Of a stretch of 64,000 nucleotides of DNA, positions 1 through 10,202 are shown piece after piece. The DNA comes from Burkholderia contaminans. Its GTDB lineage: Bacteria; Pseudomonadota; Gammaproteobacteria; Burkholderiales; Burkholderiaceae. The translations under genes were made by a program, and so were the position numbers. Below the pieces are notes generated by a model. That model had not been told where the DNA came from. It saw nothing but the letters and a program-made list of their open reading frames with translations, and made no database searches. Location of the stretch: assembly GCF_029633825.1 (NCBI RefSeq), contig NZ_CP090640.1, forward strand, positions 1,674,001 through 1,738,000, in the 5' to 3' direction. How positions within the stretch are numbered: the first letter of the stretch is position 1; each line of letters starts with the position of its first letter.

Positions 1-164
1 AGGGCCGGCTCGGGCTGCTGCGCGTGCTCGGGAACGAGCGACTCGGATGCGTTGAAGACTTCGTGGCAATGCCCGCAGCGCACGAGCCCTTGATGCAGCG
101 AGAGCTGTTCCTGCTGCAGCCGGAAGACGGTTTCGCAATGAGGGCAGCGCGTCGCAAGAAGCAT
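1..164 (-). CDS. Zinc-ribbon (MJ0042/DUF3426-type) protein, N-terminus only
   Basis: The minus-strand reading frame starts at an ATG at 162-164 and runs off the left edge, so only about 54 residues are visible. They begin MLLATRCPHCETVFRLQ and contain two CxxC knuckles (CPHC and CGHC) about 20 residues apart, the usual N-terminal zinc ribbon of proteins that carry a DUF3426 domain further on. It lies 46 bp downstream of prmA on the same strand and is probably the last gene of the aroQ-accB-accC-prmA operon. The function of the family is unknown; membrane or cell-envelope roles have been suggested because the full proteins often carry a transmembrane segment, which is not visible here. Confidence 0.75.
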   Translation of the reverse strand, partial: MLLATRCPHCETVFRLQQEQLSLHQGLVRCGHCHEVFNASESLVPEHAQQPEPA

Positions 165-209
165 GTCGAGCCGGGCGGCCTGCTGGCCAGAGTGAAGGAC
201 AGCGCTATT

Positions 210-1112
210 CTAATGGCTTTCGCGTCGGGTTCCGGCGAGGCATACCCAACCTTCGTGCTCACGCCAGACCGAGATGTCGACGTAGCGTGCGTAGACGGCC
301 GCCACTTCGTCCGCCTGGCGCGCGAGCACGCCCGACAGCGCGATGCGCCCGCCCGGCTTGACCTTCGATGCGAGCATCGACGCCATCAGCTTCAGCGGAT
401 TCGACAGGATGTTCGCGACGACGATGTCGAATTCGCCGTCCGGGCACGCATCGGGCAGCCCATACGTGACTTCCGCATGGTTGCGTTCGCTGTTCTGCCG
501 CGCCGATTCGACCGCTTGCGGATCGATGTCGATGCCGATGACGGGGTTCGCCCCGCATTTCTTCGCGAGGATCGCGAGAATGCCGGAGCCGCAGCCGTAG
601 TCGAGCACCGACTGGCCCGGCTTCACCGACTGCTCGAGCCATTCCATGCACAGGCGCGTGGTCGGGTGGCTGCCGGTGCCGAATGCGAGGCCCGGATCGA
701 GTTCGAGGATGAGCGCGTCGGGATCGGGCGCATCGTGCCACGACGGCACGACCCAGATCCGCTCACCGATCGGGATCGGCTCGAACTGCGATTGCGTGAG
801 TCGCACCCAGTCCTGTTCCTCGACTTCGCGGACGGTGAACGCCGGCGTCTCGGCGACGCCGATCTCGTTCGCGGCGGCCGCGAGCAGCACGGCCGGCTCA
901 TGGTCGGCCGCGAGCAGCGCGACCACGCGCGAGTGCTGCCACGCGGTGCGGTCGGGCACGAGGCCCGGCTCGCCGAAGAGCGGCTGTTCGTCGGGCGTGT
1001 CGGCGTCGGCATCTTCGACCGACACCGACAGCGCGCCGAGTTCGAGCAGCGCGTCGGACAGCGCCTCCGCATGCTCACGGGCCAGTTCGACGACGAGTTC
1101 GCGATAGCTCAT
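210..1112 (-). CDS. prmA: Ribosomal protein L11 methyltransferase PrmA
   Basis: A 300-residue SAM-dependent methyltransferase that trimethylates ribosomal protein L11 in the cytoplasm. The N-terminal substrate-recognition domain (about residues 1-100) is followed by the class I methyltransferase fold. [12 protein letters not shown] (141-152) is the family signature. [12 protein letters not shown] (169-180) is SAM motif I, and [10 protein letters not shown] (about residue 235) fits the NPPF/NIL-type motif. Length matches the family. It starts 2 bp after the accC stop codon, so it is translationally coupled to accC. The accC-prmA order is common in beta- and gammaproteobacteria. Confidence 0.97.
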   Translation of the reverse strand: MSYRELVVELAREHAEALSDALLELGALSVSVEDADADTPDEQPLFGEPGLVPDRTAWQHSRVVALLAADHEPAVLLAAAANEIGVAETPAFTVREVEEQDWVRLTQSQFEPIPIGERIWVVPSWHDAPDPDALILELDPGLAFGTGSHPTTRLCMEWLEQSVKPGQSVLDYGCGSGILAILAKKCGANPVIGIDIDPQAVESARQNSERNHAEVTYGLPDACPDGEFDIVVANILSNPLKLMASMLASKVKPGGRIALSGVLARQADEVAAVYARYVDISVWREHEGWVCLAGTRRESH

Positions 1113-1114
1113 GC

Positions 1115-2482
1115 TTACGCTTCTTCCGGTGCGACCTGCTGCTTCTGGGCGAGCCGGTTTTCGAGGTAGTGGATGCTGGTGCCGCCTTCGACGAACTTCG
1201 AATCGATCATCAGCTCGCGGTGCAGCGGGATGTTGGTCTGGATGCCTTCGACGACCATTTCCGACAGCGCGATGCGCATCCGGCTGATCGCCTGCTCGCG
1301 GGTCGCGCCGTAGGTGATCAGCTTGCCGATCATCGAATCATAGTTCGGCGGCACGAAATAGCCATTGTAGGCATGCGAATCGACGCGCACGCCGGGGCCG
1401 CCCGGCGTATGCCACGACGTGATCCGGCCCGGCGACGGCGTGAACTTGAACGGATCTTCAGCGTTGATCCGGCATTCGATCGCATGTCCGCGGAACTGGA
1501 TGTCGCGCTGGCGCAGCGTGAGCTTCTCGCCGGCCGCGATGCGGATCTGTTCCTGCACGATGTCGACGCCCGTGATCAGCTCCGATACCGGGTGCTCGAC
1601 CTGCACGCGCGTGTTCATCTCGATGAAGTAGAACTCGCCGTTTTCGTACAGGAATTCGAACGTGCCCGCCCCGAGGTAGCCCATCTTCTTGCAGGCGTCC
1701 GCGCAGCGGTCGCCGATGCGGTCGATCAGGCGGCGCGGAATGCCGGGTGCCGGCGCTTCCTCGATCACCTTCTGGTGGCGGCGCTGCATCGAGCAATCGC
1801 GTTCGCCGAGCCAGATCGCGTTCTTGTACGCGTCGGACAGCACCTGGATTTCGATGTGGCGCGGGTTCTCGAGGAACTTCTCCATGTACACCTGCGGATT
1901 GCCGAACGCACGGCCGGCTTCCTCGCGGGTCATGTTGACCGCGTTGACGAGCGCGGCCTCGGTGTGCACGACGCGCATCCCGCGCCCGCCACCGCCGCCT
2001 GCCGCCTTGATGATGACCGGATAGCCGATCGCGCGCGCAATCTTGACGATCTCCTTCGGATCGTCCGGCAGCGCGCCTTCCGAGCCCGGCACGCACGGCA
2101 CGCCGGTCTTGATCATCGTCTGCTTCGCGGTGACCTTGTCACCCATCATGCGGATCGTTTCCGGGCGCGGCCCGATGAACGTGAAGCCCGACTGCTCGAC
2201 ACGTTCCGCGAAATCGGCGTTCTCCGACAGGAAGCCGTAGCCGGGGTGGATCGCCTCGGCATCGGTGACTTCCGCGGCGCTGATCAGCGCCGGCATGTTC
2301 AGGTAGCTCAGGTTCGACGGGGCCGGGCCGATACAGACGGCTTCGTCCGCGAGGCGCACGTACTTGGCTTCCTTGTCGGCTTCCGAGTAGACGACCACCG
2401 TCTTGACGCCGAGCTCACGGCACGCACGCTGGATGCGCAGCGCGATTTCACCGCGGTTGGCAATGAGGATTTTTTCAAACAT
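1115..2482 (-). CDS. accC: Acetyl-CoA carboxylase, biotin carboxylase subunit AccC
   Basis: A 455-residue ATP-grasp enzyme that carboxylates biotin on AccB, the first half-reaction of malonyl-CoA formation for fatty acid synthesis. It begins [17 protein letters not shown], the biotin carboxylase N-domain. It has the glycine-rich ATP loop GGGGGRGMR (162-170) and the [10 protein letters not shown] catalytic segment near residue 290. Length equals the family norm. It follows accB by about 84 bp on the same strand and is coupled to prmA. The carboxyltransferase genes accA and accD are not in the window, as is usual. Confidence 0.98.
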   Translation of the reverse strand: MFEKILIANRGEIALRIQRACRELGVKTVVVYSEADKEAKYVRLADEAVCIGPAPSNLSYLNMPALISAAEVTDAEAIHPGYGFLSENADFAERVEQSGFTFIGPRPETIRMMGDKVTAKQTMIKTGVPCVPGSEGALPDDPKEIVKIARAIGYPVIIKAAGGGGGRGMRVVHTEAALVNAVNMTREEAGRAFGNPQVYMEKFLENPRHIEIQVLSDAYKNAIWLGERDCSMQRRHQKVIEEAPAPGIPRRLIDRIGDRCADACKKMGYLGAGTFEFLYENGEFYFIEMNTRVQVEHPVSELITGVDIVQEQIRIAAGEKLTLRQRDIQFRGHAIECRINAEDPFKFTPSPGRITSWHTPGGPGVRVDSHAYNGYFVPPNYDSMIGKLITYGATREQAISRMRIALSEMVVEGIQTNIPLHRELMIDSKFVEGGTSIHYLENRLAQKQQVAPEEA

Positions 2483-2566
2483 AGCGAGTATTCGTCTCTT
2501 CGAGGGGCGCGCGAACGGCGCCTGGCGGGCATCGGCGGCGCGCGGCCCGCAGGCCGCGCGGCGGAC

Positions 2567-3040
2567 TTAGCCGATCACGAAAAGCGGCTGGCCGTATTCG
2601 ACGGCCTGGCCGTTCTCGACGAGGATTTCCTTGATCACGCCGGCCTTGTCCGACTCGATCTCGTTGAGCAGCTTCATCGCTTCGATGATGCAGATCGTCT
2701 GGCCTTCCTTGACCGTGTCGCCCACCTGGACGAACGGGTCCGCGCCCGGCGACGGAGCGCGATAGAACGTGCCGACCATCGGCGACGTCACGACGTGGCC
2801 CTGCGGGACAGCCGGAGCGGCGGCGGCGCCTGCGGCCGGCGCGGCAGCGCCTTCGGTCGGCAGCGCGGCCGACGGAGCGGGCGCGCTGACTTGCGGGGCA
2901 TACCCAGCCGTCGGCTGCACGTAGACCGGCGGTGCGTTCTTGACGATGCGCACCTTGCCTTCGCCTTCCGTCACTTCCAGCTCGGAGATGCCGGATTCGG
3001 AAACGAGGTCGATCAGAGTTTTCAGCTTACGAAGATCCAT
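2567..3040 (-). CDS. accB: Acetyl-CoA carboxylase biotin carboxyl carrier protein AccB
   Basis: A 157-residue carrier of the biotin that shuttles CO2 between AccC and the carboxyltransferase. The chosen start gives [17 protein letters not shown], the usual N-terminus; an in-frame ATG six codons upstream (3058) is less likely because an AAAGGGGAA ribosome site lies just before 3040. An Ala/Pro-rich flexible linker (about residues 40-85) separates the N-terminal part from the biotinyl domain. That domain carries EAMKL with biotinylated Lys122. It is followed by accC and preceded by aroQ. Confidence 0.96.
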   Translation of the reverse strand: MDLRKLKTLIDLVSESGISELEVTEGEGKVRIVKNAPPVYVQPTAGYAPQVSAPAPSAALPTEGAAAPAAGAAAAPAVPQGHVVTSPMVGTFYRAPSPGADPFVQVGDTVKEGQTICIIEAMKLLNEIESDKAGVIKEILVENGQAVEYGQPLFVIG

Positions 3041-3106
3041 CGGGAATTCCCCTTTCAATACGTGAAAGCGCCGGTTAGGGGCCGGCGCTGAATCTAGATC
3101 GCGAAA

Positions 3107-3559
3107 TCAGCCGCGCGACGTGCCTTGCAGCTTGTCCAGCGCGTGCTCGAGCGCGTACAGATAACCTTTCCAGCCGAGCCCGCAGATCACGCCTTCGGCC
3201 TGGTCGGAAAAGTAGGAGTGGTGCCTGAACGCTTCGCGGCGATGCACGTTCGACAAGTGAACCTCGACGAACGGGATGCCAACGCCGGCGATCGCGTCCC
3301 GGATCGCGACGCTCGTGTGCGTGTACGCGGCCGGATTGATCAGGATGAAATCGGTCTGTTCCTCCCGCGCGGCCTGGATGCGGTCGACCAGCGCGCCCTC
3401 ATGGTTGCTCTGGAACGACGACAGTTCGGCGCCGGCTTCCCGGGCGCGCGCGGCAAGCGCCTGATCGATCTGTGCGAGCGTGACGCGGCCGTACACCTCC
3501 GGTTCCCGGGTGCCGAGAAGGTTCAGGTTGGGGCCGTGCAACACCAGCAATCGTGTCAT
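3107..3559 (-). CDS. aroQ: 3-dehydroquinate dehydratase, type II
   Basis: A 150-residue type II dehydroquinase that converts 3-dehydroquinate to 3-dehydroshikimate in the shikimate pathway. It starts [20 protein letters not shown]. The catalytic tyrosine is Tyr23 in EVYG, with an NPAAYTH segment (75-81) and [11 protein letters not shown] (99-109). Length is typical of the small dodecameric class. It sits upstream of accB with a 66-bp gap. This aroQ-accB-accC linkage is common in proteobacteria. aroE, a later step, lies in this window at 9319. Confidence 0.97.
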   Translation of the reverse strand: MTRLLVLHGPNLNLLGTREPEVYGRVTLAQIDQALAARAREAGAELSSFQSNHEGALVDRIQAAREEQTDFILINPAAYTHTSVAIRDAIAGVGIPFVEVHLSNVHRREAFRHHSYFSDQAEGVICGLGWKGYLYALEHALDKLQGTSRG

Positions 3560-3753
3560 GGTCGCTTCTATTTCTGCGGAATTGCGCGAACTTTAGCGCT
3601 ATTTAGAGAAATTTGTCTAGTTTTGCCGAGCGGCCGAGCGCGCGCGACCTGCAAGAATTACCGGCGCGCATTCAAAGTATCGGCGAATTCACGCGAAATT
3701 GCGGCGATCGACGGGCAAGTCGCCGCCAACGTGCGGGCCGCCGTTCGGGCAGG

Positions 3754-4305
3754 TTACAGCGCGTCGAGCGTCTTTTTCAGCTCGGCCGGCTGGATTTGTC
3801 CCAATTTTGTCTCGCGAATCTTGCCGGTTTCGTCGATGACGACCGTAAACGGCAACGCGCCGGCAGTATTTCCGAAATTACGGGCCAGATCGGCGCCGGC
3901 ATATCCGCTGACGAATACCGGGTAATCGACCTTCACCTTCTGCAGAAAGTTCTTCACATTCTGCTCGGAATCGACGCCGATCCCGATGAAACGGATGCCC
4001 TTCTGTTTGTACTGGTGCGACAGCGCGACGAGCTCCGGCATCTCCTCGACGCACGGGCCGCACCACGACGCCCAGAAATTGACGACGACCTTCTGGCCCT
4101 TGAAGGCGGACAGCGTGGCCGGCTTGCCGTCGGTGCCCGTCAGCGATGCGGCCCACAACTGTTCGACCGGGGTGCCGTGCGCGGCGGGTGCGGCGACGGC
4201 GACACCGTCATCCGCGGTGCCGCGGAACCAATGGCCGGCGGCGAGCCCGCCGGCAACGGCGGCGGCCGCGACCACCGCGAGCGCCAACATGCGTTTCATC
4301 ATCAT
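3754..4305 (-). CDS. TlpA/ResA-like periplasmic thioredoxin
   Basis: A 183-residue membrane-anchored or exported thiol-disulfide protein. The chosen start is the first of three consecutive ATG codons (MMMKRMLALA), giving a hydrophobic N-terminal segment of about 20 residues. This is followed by a thioredoxin fold with active site WCGPC (81-85), a FWASWCGPC context and the cis-proline region GALPFTVV near residue 150. Such proteins reduce disulfides in the periplasm, often for cytochrome c maturation; the substrate cannot be told here. It begins 7 bp after the preceding gene's stop. A longer frame to 4461 overlaps that gene and is rejected. Confidence 0.88.
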   Translation of the reverse strand: MMMKRMLALAVVAAAAVAGGLAAGHWFRGTADDGVAVAAPAAHGTPVEQLWAASLTGTDGKPATLSAFKGQKVVVNFWASWCGPCVEEMPELVALSHQYKQKGIRFIGIGVDSEQNVKNFLQKVKVDYPVFVSGYAGADLARNFGNTAGALPFTVVIDETGKIRETKLGQIQPAELKKTLDAL

Positions 4306-4312
4306 CGTTGAA

Positions 4313-4957
4313 TCATTCCGGTTCGGAAGGGGTCTTGCCTGCTTCGACGAGCGCGCGCAGCGCGGCGGCATCCGCACGGGCGACCCGGCCGCGCGCGTCG
4401 GCCTTGACCGCGCCACGCAGGTCGTCGCTCGCATAGAGCGCGAGGTGGATGCCGATTGCATCGACGTCGCGCCGCGGGCGCCACAGGAAACTGAGCGTCT
4501 CGACGTCGGCGCGACCCGCGAAGTGCCGCGTCTCGGATACGTCGTACTGGACGTTCTGGTTCAGCAGGTAGATCGCGACGTCCTTCGGGTTGTCGGTGAA
4601 TGCCTGCAAATGGATGTCCGAATGCGCGTTCGCGGTGCCGTTCAGCACGGCGCCCGTCACATAAGGATGGAACTCGGCGAGCCGGCGCATCCAGTCGAGC
4701 GCGATTTCACGCAGGCGGCGCAGTTCGTCCGGCTGCGTGTCGCTCTGGAACAGGGCGAGGTACTCGCGCAATTCTTCCTCGATCTGGTCGTTATCCGGCA
4801 GCCATTCGCCGGCAACGCGCGTATCGCCCAGCAACTGCCGCGCGGCCTTGCGCTTGGCGCCGGCATAGTCCAGGCCGTCCTCCGCGATCAGGCGCGCGGC
4901 GGACTGGGCGATTTCCTCGCGGACGCGCCGCGGGTCGAGAAGGGTTTTACGAGACAT
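4313..4957 (-). CDS. Conserved protein with nucleotidyltransferase-like core
   Basis: A 214-residue cytoplasmic protein starting MSRKTLLDPRRVREEIAQSA. The N-terminal half is charged and helical. The middle contains FHPYVTGAVLNGTANAHSDI, which resembles the GS-x-D region of minimal nucleotidyltransferases, and it lacks any signal peptide. Some homologues are mislabelled as murein ligases, probably because of the divergent neighbour mpl. It is the first gene of the leftward group, followed closely by the thioredoxin. The enzymatic role is unknown; the fold assignment is inference from the motif. Confidence 0.75.
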   Translation of the reverse strand: MSRKTLLDPRRVREEIAQSAARLIAEDGLDYAGAKRKAARQLLGDTRVAGEWLPDNDQIEEELREYLALFQSDTQPDELRRLREIALDWMRRLAEFHPYVTGAVLNGTANAHSDIHLQAFTDNPKDVAIYLLNQNVQYDVSETRHFAGRADVETLSFLWRPRRDVDAIGIHLALYASDDLRGAVKADARGRVARADAAALRALVEAGKTPSEPE

Positions 4958-5202
4958 GATCCGGCAATCATACTCGATCGCCGCAGGGCCCGAGCGCGGT
5001 GCGGCGGCCTGCCGCCCGGCGTGCCGGCGCCGTCCGCGCGCAGCGTTCGGGCCGCCGGGCACGGCAGGCCGTCAGTTACAATAGTGTTCTTTGTGTCGCG
5101 GCAAAAGCCGTTGGCCGGGCGTCGGCCGCACGGCCCGTCCGCCGCGCCGCACACGCATTCTTTCCGAATCGACGGCGCCCGGCGGCGCGAAAGCATTCAT
5201 CT
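4958..5202. promoter_or_regulatory. Divergent promoter region before mpl
   Basis: This 245-bp gap separates the leftward nucleotidyltransferase-like gene from rightward mpl. A good -10 candidate for the rightward direction, TACAAT, lies at 5077-5082, about 120 bp before the mpl start, but no convincing -35 element is visible. No ORF with coding character was found in the gap. Confidence 0.4.
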
Positions 5203-6588
5203 ATGCACATCCACATTCTTGGCATCTGCGGCACCTTCATGGGCGGTCTCGCCGTACTCGCGCGCGAGGCGGGCCACACGGTGACGGGTTGCGACGCGGG
5301 CGTCTATCCGCCGATGAGCACGCAGCTCGAGGCGCAGGGCATCACGCTGATCGAGGGCTACGGCGCCGAGCAGATCGACCTGAAACCGGACCTGTTCGTG
5401 ATCGGCAACGTCGTCACGCGCGGCAATCCGCTGATGGAGGCGATCCTGGATCGCGGCCTGCCGTACGTGTCGGGCCCGCAATGGCTCGGCGAGCACGTGC
5501 TGGCCGGCAAATGGGTGCTCGCGGTCGCGGGCACGCACGGCAAGACGACCACGTCGTCGATGCTCGCGTGGCTGCTGGAAGACGCGGGCCTGAATCCGGG
5601 CTTCCTGATCGGCGGCGTGCCGCTGAACTTCGGCGTGTCGGCGCGGCTCACCGATTCGAGCTTCTTCGTGATCGAGGCCGACGAATACGATACGGCGTTC
5701 TTCGACAAGCGCTCGAAGTTCGTCCACTACCGGCCGCGCACCGCGGTGCTGAACAACCTCGAATTCGATCACGCCGACATCTTCCCGGATCTCGCTGCGA
5801 TCGAGACGCAATTCCACCATCTCGTGCGTACGGTGCCCGGTGTCGGCCGGATCGTCACGAACGGCCGCTCGGATGCGCTCGAGCGCGTGCTGGCGCGCGG
5901 CTGCTGGAGCGAGGTCGAGCGCTTCGGCGTCGACGGCGGCTGGCAGGCGCTGCCGGCCGAGGACGGCGTGCCGGTCGACGAGCGCTTCGCGGTGTATTCG
6001 CACGCGGAACGCGTCGGCGAAGTCGCGTGGCAAGTGCAGGGCGATCACAACCGGATGAACGCGCTCGCGGCGATCGCGGCCGCGCGCCATGTCGGCGTGC
6101 CGCCCGCGCAGGCGGCCGAATCCCTCGCGTCGTTCCGTAACGTGAAGCGCCGGATGGAAGTGCGCGGCAGCGTGGACGGCGTGACCATCTACGACGACTT
6201 CGCGCACCATCCGACCGCGATCGACACTACGATCGCCGGCCTTCGTGCACGCATCGGCCGTCAGAATGCCCGCATCCTCGCGGTGCTCGAGCCGCGCTCG
6301 AACACCATGAAGCTCGGCGTGATGAAGTCGCAATTGCCGGCGAGCCTGGCCGACGCCGATCTCGTGTTCGGCTACGGCGCGCCGACCGGGCGCGATGCGC
6401 TCGGCTGGAATCTGGCCGAGGCCCTGGCGCCGCTGGGTGAGAAGGCGCACGCATTCGACGATCTGCACCTGCTGGTGAAGTCCGTCGTCGCGGCCGCGCG
6501 CCCGGGCGACCACGTGCTCGTGATGAGCAACGGCGGCTTCGGCGGCGTGCACCAGAAGCTGCTCGACGCGCTCGGGAGCCGCCCGTGA
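5203..6588 (+). CDS. mpl: UDP-N-acetylmuramate:L-Ala-gamma-D-Glu-meso-DAP ligase Mpl
   Basis: A 461-residue Mur-ligase family enzyme that recycles the murein tripeptide by joining it to UDP-MurNAc in the cytoplasm. It starts MHIHILGICGTFMGGLAVLA, characteristic of Mpl rather than MurC, and has the ATP-binding GTHGKTTT loop (110-117). The central ligase domain includes EADEYDTAFFDKRSKF, and a C-terminal domain follows. The start was chosen because the upstream extension to 4999 has no homologous character. Its stop overlaps the next gene's GTG by 4 bp (GTGA), so translation is coupled. Confidence 0.95.
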   Translation: MHIHILGICGTFMGGLAVLAREAGHTVTGCDAGVYPPMSTQLEAQGITLIEGYGAEQIDLKPDLFVIGNVVTRGNPLMEAILDRGLPYVSGPQWLGEHVLAGKWVLAVAGTHGKTTTSSMLAWLLEDAGLNPGFLIGGVPLNFGVSARLTDSSFFVIEADEYDTAFFDKRSKFVHYRPRTAVLNNLEFDHADIFPDLAAIETQFHHLVRTVPGVGRIVTNGRSDALERVLARGCWSEVERFGVDGGWQALPAEDGVPVDERFAVYSHAERVGEVAWQVQGDHNRMNALAAIAAARHVGVPPAQAAESLASFRNVKRRMEVRGSVDGVTIYDDFAHHPTAIDTTIAGLRARIGRQNARILAVLEPRSNTMKLGVMKSQLPASLADADLVFGYGAPTGRDALGWNLAEALAPLGEKAHAFDDLHLLVKSVVAAARPGDHVLVMSNGGFGGVHQKLLDALGSRP

Positions 6589-7154
6589 TCCTGTACCTGC
6601 ACGGCTTCCGGTCGTCGCCGGAATCGCAGAAGTCGCGGCTACTTGCCGCGCGCATGGCCGAACTCGGCCGCACCGACGAGTGGCGGTGCCCGTCGCTGTC
6701 GGTGTCGCCGCTCGAGGCGATCGCGGTCGCGGAGGCGGAGGTGGCCGGTGCGCGCGACGTGACCGTCATCGGCAGCTCGCTCGGCGGCTATTACGCGACT
6801 TGGCTGGCCGAAAAGCACGGCTGGAAGGCCGTGCTGCTGAATCCGGCCATCGTGCCGCAACGCGATCTGGAGCAGCATCTCGGCGAACAGCCGCTGTACC
6901 ACGGCGGCGGCACGATCGTCGTCGAGCGCCGTCACCTGCAGGAGCTCGATGCGCTGCGCGTGCCGGCGATCACGCGTCCCGAACGCTACTATCTGTTCGC
7001 GGCGACCGGCGACGAGGTACTCGATTACCGCGAGATGCTCGCGCATTACCCGGGCGCGAAAACGCGCGTGATCGAAGGCAGCGATCACGGGATCAGCGAA
7101 TTTGCCGACTATGTCGACGACGTTCTCGCGTTTTGCGACGGAAAGACGTCTTAA
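6585..7154 (+). CDS. YqiA/YcfP-type alpha/beta-fold esterase
   Basis: A 189-residue small alpha/beta hydrolase. It starts at GTG as MILYLHGFRSSPESQKS, contains the nucleophile elbow GSSLGG (63-68, Ser65), and has a C-terminal catalytic His in GSDHGISEF near residue 166. These features match the YqiA family of cytoplasmic carboxylesterases. The physiological substrate is unknown. It overlaps mpl by 4 bp and precedes the RNB ribonuclease by 80 bp. Confidence 0.85.
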   Translation: MILYLHGFRSSPESQKSRLLAARMAELGRTDEWRCPSLSVSPLEAIAVAEAEVAGARDVTVIGSSLGGYYATWLAEKHGWKAVLLNPAIVPQRDLEQHLGEQPLYHGGGTIVVERRHLQELDALRVPAITRPERYYLFAATGDEVLDYREMLAHYPGAKTRVIEGSDHGISEFADYVDDVLAFCDGKTS

Positions 7155-7234
7155 ACCGGCCACGTGCCGATCGAATTCCCATCATCATGCGGCGCCGCCG
7201 ACGCGGCGCCCGGCAGTCTGAACGAGAGTACTGA

Positions 7235-9322
7235 GTGAACGTTTTCTTCGAGGAATCGGGCAGTTTCAAGGCGGGCAGCGTGCTGTCGCGCCAGGGCGAC
7301 GCGTTTCAGGTCGAGTTGCCCGGCGGGCGGCGGGCGAAGGTGCGCGCGAAAGACGTGCTGATCGAATTCGACAAGCCGGCCGCAAGCGAACTGATGCAGG
7401 AGGCCGACACGGCCGCGCAGCAGATCGATCTGGATTTCCTGTGGGAATGCGCGCCGGCCGACGAGTTCGCGTATACGGCGCTGGCCGCGGAATACTTCGG
7501 CGCGACGTACGGCCCGGTCGAGCGCGCGGCGCTGGTGTTGCGACTGCACGGCTCGCCCGTCTACTTTCGCCGCAAGGGGCGCGGCCAGTACCAGCGCGCG
7601 CCGGAAGAGCAGCTCAAGATGGCGCTCGCGTCGCTCGAGCGCAAGCGCCAGCAGGCGCTCGTCCAGGTGCAGTATGAAGAGGAACTGAAGGCCGGCAAGC
7701 TGCCGGACGCGTTCGCGGGCAAGGTGCTCGGGCTGCTGACGCGGCCGGACAAGAACGCGATCGAATACAAGGCAATGGAAGCGGCGGCTGCCGCGCGCGG
7801 CGTGTCGCCGGCGCGGCTGATGCTCGACTGCGGCGGCATCGCGTCGCCGCGCGCGCTGCACGAGGCGCGCTTCCTCGCGGAATTCTTCCCGCACGGTACG
7901 GGCTTCCCGGCCGTCACGGTCGGCGCGCTGCCGGACGACCTGCCGCGCGCGGACGTCCAGGCGTTCTCGATCGACGACATCACGACGACCGAAATCGACG
8001 ATGCGTTCTCGGTCGAGCACCTGGCCGACGGCCGCGTGCGGATCGGCGTGCACATCGCGGCACCGGCGCTCGGCATCGTGCGCGGCGACCCGGTCGACGC
8101 GATCGCGCGCACGCGCCTGTCGACCGTCTACATGCCGGGCGACAAGATCACGATGCTGCCGGACGACGTCGTCGACGTGTTCACGCTGAAAGAGGGCGAT
8201 TACCGCCCGGCGCTGTCGCTGTACATCATCGTCAACCGCGAAACGCAGGAGATCGTCGCGAACGAGACGCGCGCCGAGCTCGTGTTCGTGAAGAGCAACC
8301 TGCGACACAACCACCTCGACGAACTCGTCAACGAAGAGACGCTCGCGGCCGGCACCGGCGACTATCCGCACAAGGACGACATCGCCGTGCTGTGGCCGCT
8401 CGCGCAGGCGCTGTTCGAGAAGCGCCAGGTCGCGCGCGCGGGCTATGGCCTGAAGCGCGAGGTGCAGCGCAACACCGACTACAACTTCTACGTCGACGGC
8501 GAGCACGTGTCGATCACGCCGCGCCGTCGCGGGTCGCCGCTCGACCTGATCGTGTCGGAGCTCGCGATCCTCGCGAACTCGACCTGGGGCGCGTTCCTGC
8601 ACGACCACACGGTACCGGGCATCTACCGCTCGCAGCGCGGCTTCGGCGCGCCGGGCCCGAAGCGCACGCGGATGCAGACGACGGCCGCGCCGCATGAAGG
8701 CCTCGGCGTGGCGCAGTACGCGTGGAGCACGTCGCCGCTGCGCCGCTACGTCGACCTCGTGAACCAGTGGCAATTGCTCGCGTGCGTGCAGCATGGCGTT
8801 ACCGCGAAGCTCGCCGCGCCGTTCAAGCCGAAGGACGCCGATCTGTACGCAGTCGTGCAGGGCTTCGACGACACCTACACGGCCTACGCCGACTACCAGC
8901 GCCGGATGGAATATTTCTGGTGCCTGCGCTGGCTCGCGCAGGAACAGAAGAAGCAGGTCGTCGCGAGCGTCGTGAAGGGCGACCTCGTGCGCCTCGAGGA
9001 AATTCCGCTGCTGCTGCACGTGCCGGGGCTCGGCGTGCATGCGCGCGGCACGCGCGTGCTGCTCGACGTGATGTCGCTCGACGAGTTGACGATCGAGGCG
9101 TCGGTGCGGTTGCTGAACGTGCTCGACGCGCCGACCGTGACGAGCAGCGACGCGGCCGAGGAAGAGGATGACGCCGAAGGCGGCGAAGACACGCTGATCG
9201 ACGCCGAAGACGCGACGGCCGAAACCGAAGCCGAAGCACTGGCGGAAGCGGATGGCGCAGCAGCTGGCGAAGGCGGCGAAGCCGCGAACGGCGACGCCGG
9301 CGAAGAGGGGCGCGCATCATGA
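7235..9322 (+). CDS. RNB-domain exoribonuclease (RNase II/R family)
   Basis: A 695-residue 3'-to-5' exoribonuclease. It starts at GTG as [17 protein letters not shown]. The catalytic RNB domain contains [14 protein letters not shown] with the metal-binding aspartates near residues 245-260, and a second conserved region around [15 protein letters not shown]. The C-terminal tail (about residues 640-695) is rich in Glu, Asp and Ala and looks disordered. It lacks the clear multi-domain start of E. coli RNase R, so it is better called a family member than rnr or rnb. Its stop overlaps aroE by 4 bp (ATGA). Confidence 0.9.
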   Translation: MNVFFEESGSFKAGSVLSRQGDAFQVELPGGRRAKVRAKDVLIEFDKPAASELMQEADTAAQQIDLDFLWECAPADEFAYTALAAEYFGATYGPVERAALVLRLHGSPVYFRRKGRGQYQRAPEEQLKMALASLERKRQQALVQVQYEEELKAGKLPDAFAGKVLGLLTRPDKNAIEYKAMEAAAAARGVSPARLMLDCGGIASPRALHEARFLAEFFPHGTGFPAVTVGALPDDLPRADVQAFSIDDITTTEIDDAFSVEHLADGRVRIGVHIAAPALGIVRGDPVDAIARTRLSTVYMPGDKITMLPDDVVDVFTLKEGDYRPALSLYIIVNRETQEIVANETRAELVFVKSNLRHNHLDELVNEETLAAGTGDYPHKDDIAVLWPLAQALFEKRQVARAGYGLKREVQRNTDYNFYVDGEHVSITPRRRGSPLDLIVSELAILANSTWGAFLHDHTVPGIYRSQRGFGAPGPKRTRMQTTAAPHEGLGVAQYAWSTSPLRRYVDLVNQWQLLACVQHGVTAKLAAPFKPKDADLYAVVQGFDDTYTAYADYQRRMEYFWCLRWLAQEQKKQVVASVVKGDLVRLEEIPLLLHVPGLGVHARGTRVLLDVMSLDELTIEASVRLLNVLDAPTVTSSDAAEEEDDAEGGEDTLIDAEDATAETEAEALAEADGAAAGEGGEAANGDAGEEGRAS

Positions 9323-10188
9323 CCGCGGTTGCGTCGTCGACGAGCGGCGCCGACCGCTATGTGGTGTTCGGCAATCCGGTGGCGCACAGCAAGTCGCCGT
9401 TCATTCACGCGCAATTCGCCGCACAAACGGGCGAACCGGTCGAATACACGCACCGGCTCGCGCCGGTCGACGGTTTCGAGGCGGCCGTGCGGGCATTCGT
9501 CGCCGAAGGCGGTCGCGGTGCGAATGTGACGGTGCCGTTCAAGCTCGACGCGCATGCGCTCGCCGATACGTTGTCGCCGCGCGCCGCGGCGGCGGGTGCC
9601 GTGAATACGCTGCGCATCGACGCCGACGGCCGCATCCACGGCGACAACACCGACGGTGTCGGCCTCGTGCGCGACATCGAAGCGAATCTCGGCGTGTCGC
9701 TGGCAGGCGCACGCATCCTGCTGCTCGGCGCGGGTGGCGCGGCACGCGGTGTCGTGCTGCCGCTGCTCGACCGCGCGCCGCTGTCGATCACGATCGTGAA
9801 TCGCACCGCGAGCAAGGCCGAAGCGCTCGTCGGCCAGTTCATGCAGGCCGCGCACGACGCGGGCTGCACGCTCGCGGGCGGCGGCCCCGATGTCGTGCGC
9901 GCGGAACCGTACGACGTGGTGATCAATGCGACGGCCGGCAGCCTCGATGCCGCGCTGCCGGAGTGCGACGCGGCGGCATTCGGCGCGGGCACGCTTGCGT
10001 ACGACATGATGTACGGCGCGCAGCCGACGGTGTTCATGCAGCATGCGGCGGCGCTCGGCGCGCGCACGGCCGACGGCCTCGGGATGCTCGTCGAGCAGGC
10101 GGCCGAATCGTTCTTCATCTGGCGCGGCGTGCGGCCGGACGGCGCACCGGTGCTGGCCGCGCTGCGCCAGGCGCTTGCGGCAAGCTGA
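9319..10188 (+). CDS. aroE: Shikimate dehydrogenase (NADP+) AroE
   Basis: A 289-residue enzyme that reduces 3-dehydroshikimate to shikimate. Visible motifs are [14 protein letters not shown] (shikimate binding, residues about 15-28), NVTVPFK with the catalytic lysine near residue 74, DNTDGVG, and the nucleotide-binding loop GAGGAARGV. Length is typical. It begins inside the stop codon of the ribonuclease gene and is followed 14 bp later by mtgA, an arrangement common in Burkholderia. Confidence 0.97.
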   Translation: MTAVASSTSGADRYVVFGNPVAHSKSPFIHAQFAAQTGEPVEYTHRLAPVDGFEAAVRAFVAEGGRGANVTVPFKLDAHALADTLSPRAAAAGAVNTLRIDADGRIHGDNTDGVGLVRDIEANLGVSLAGARILLLGAGGAARGVVLPLLDRAPLSITIVNRTASKAEALVGQFMQAAHDAGCTLAGGGPDVVRAEPYDVVINATAGSLDAALPECDAAAFGAGTLAYDMMYGAQPTVFMQHAAALGARTADGLGMLVEQAAESFFIWRGVRPDGAPVLAALRQALAAS

Positions 10189-10202
10189 ACGGAGCGCGGC
10201 AC

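Noticed and set aside
4305..4461. Longer start for the TlpA-like protein
   Set aside because: The extension overlaps the upstream gene out of frame, is Arg/Ser-rich, and would bury the signal anchor.
9252..10202. Long N-terminal extension of mtgA
   Set aside because: It overlaps aroE in another frame and has no glycosyltransferase or membrane character; GTG at 10203 has a ribosome site.
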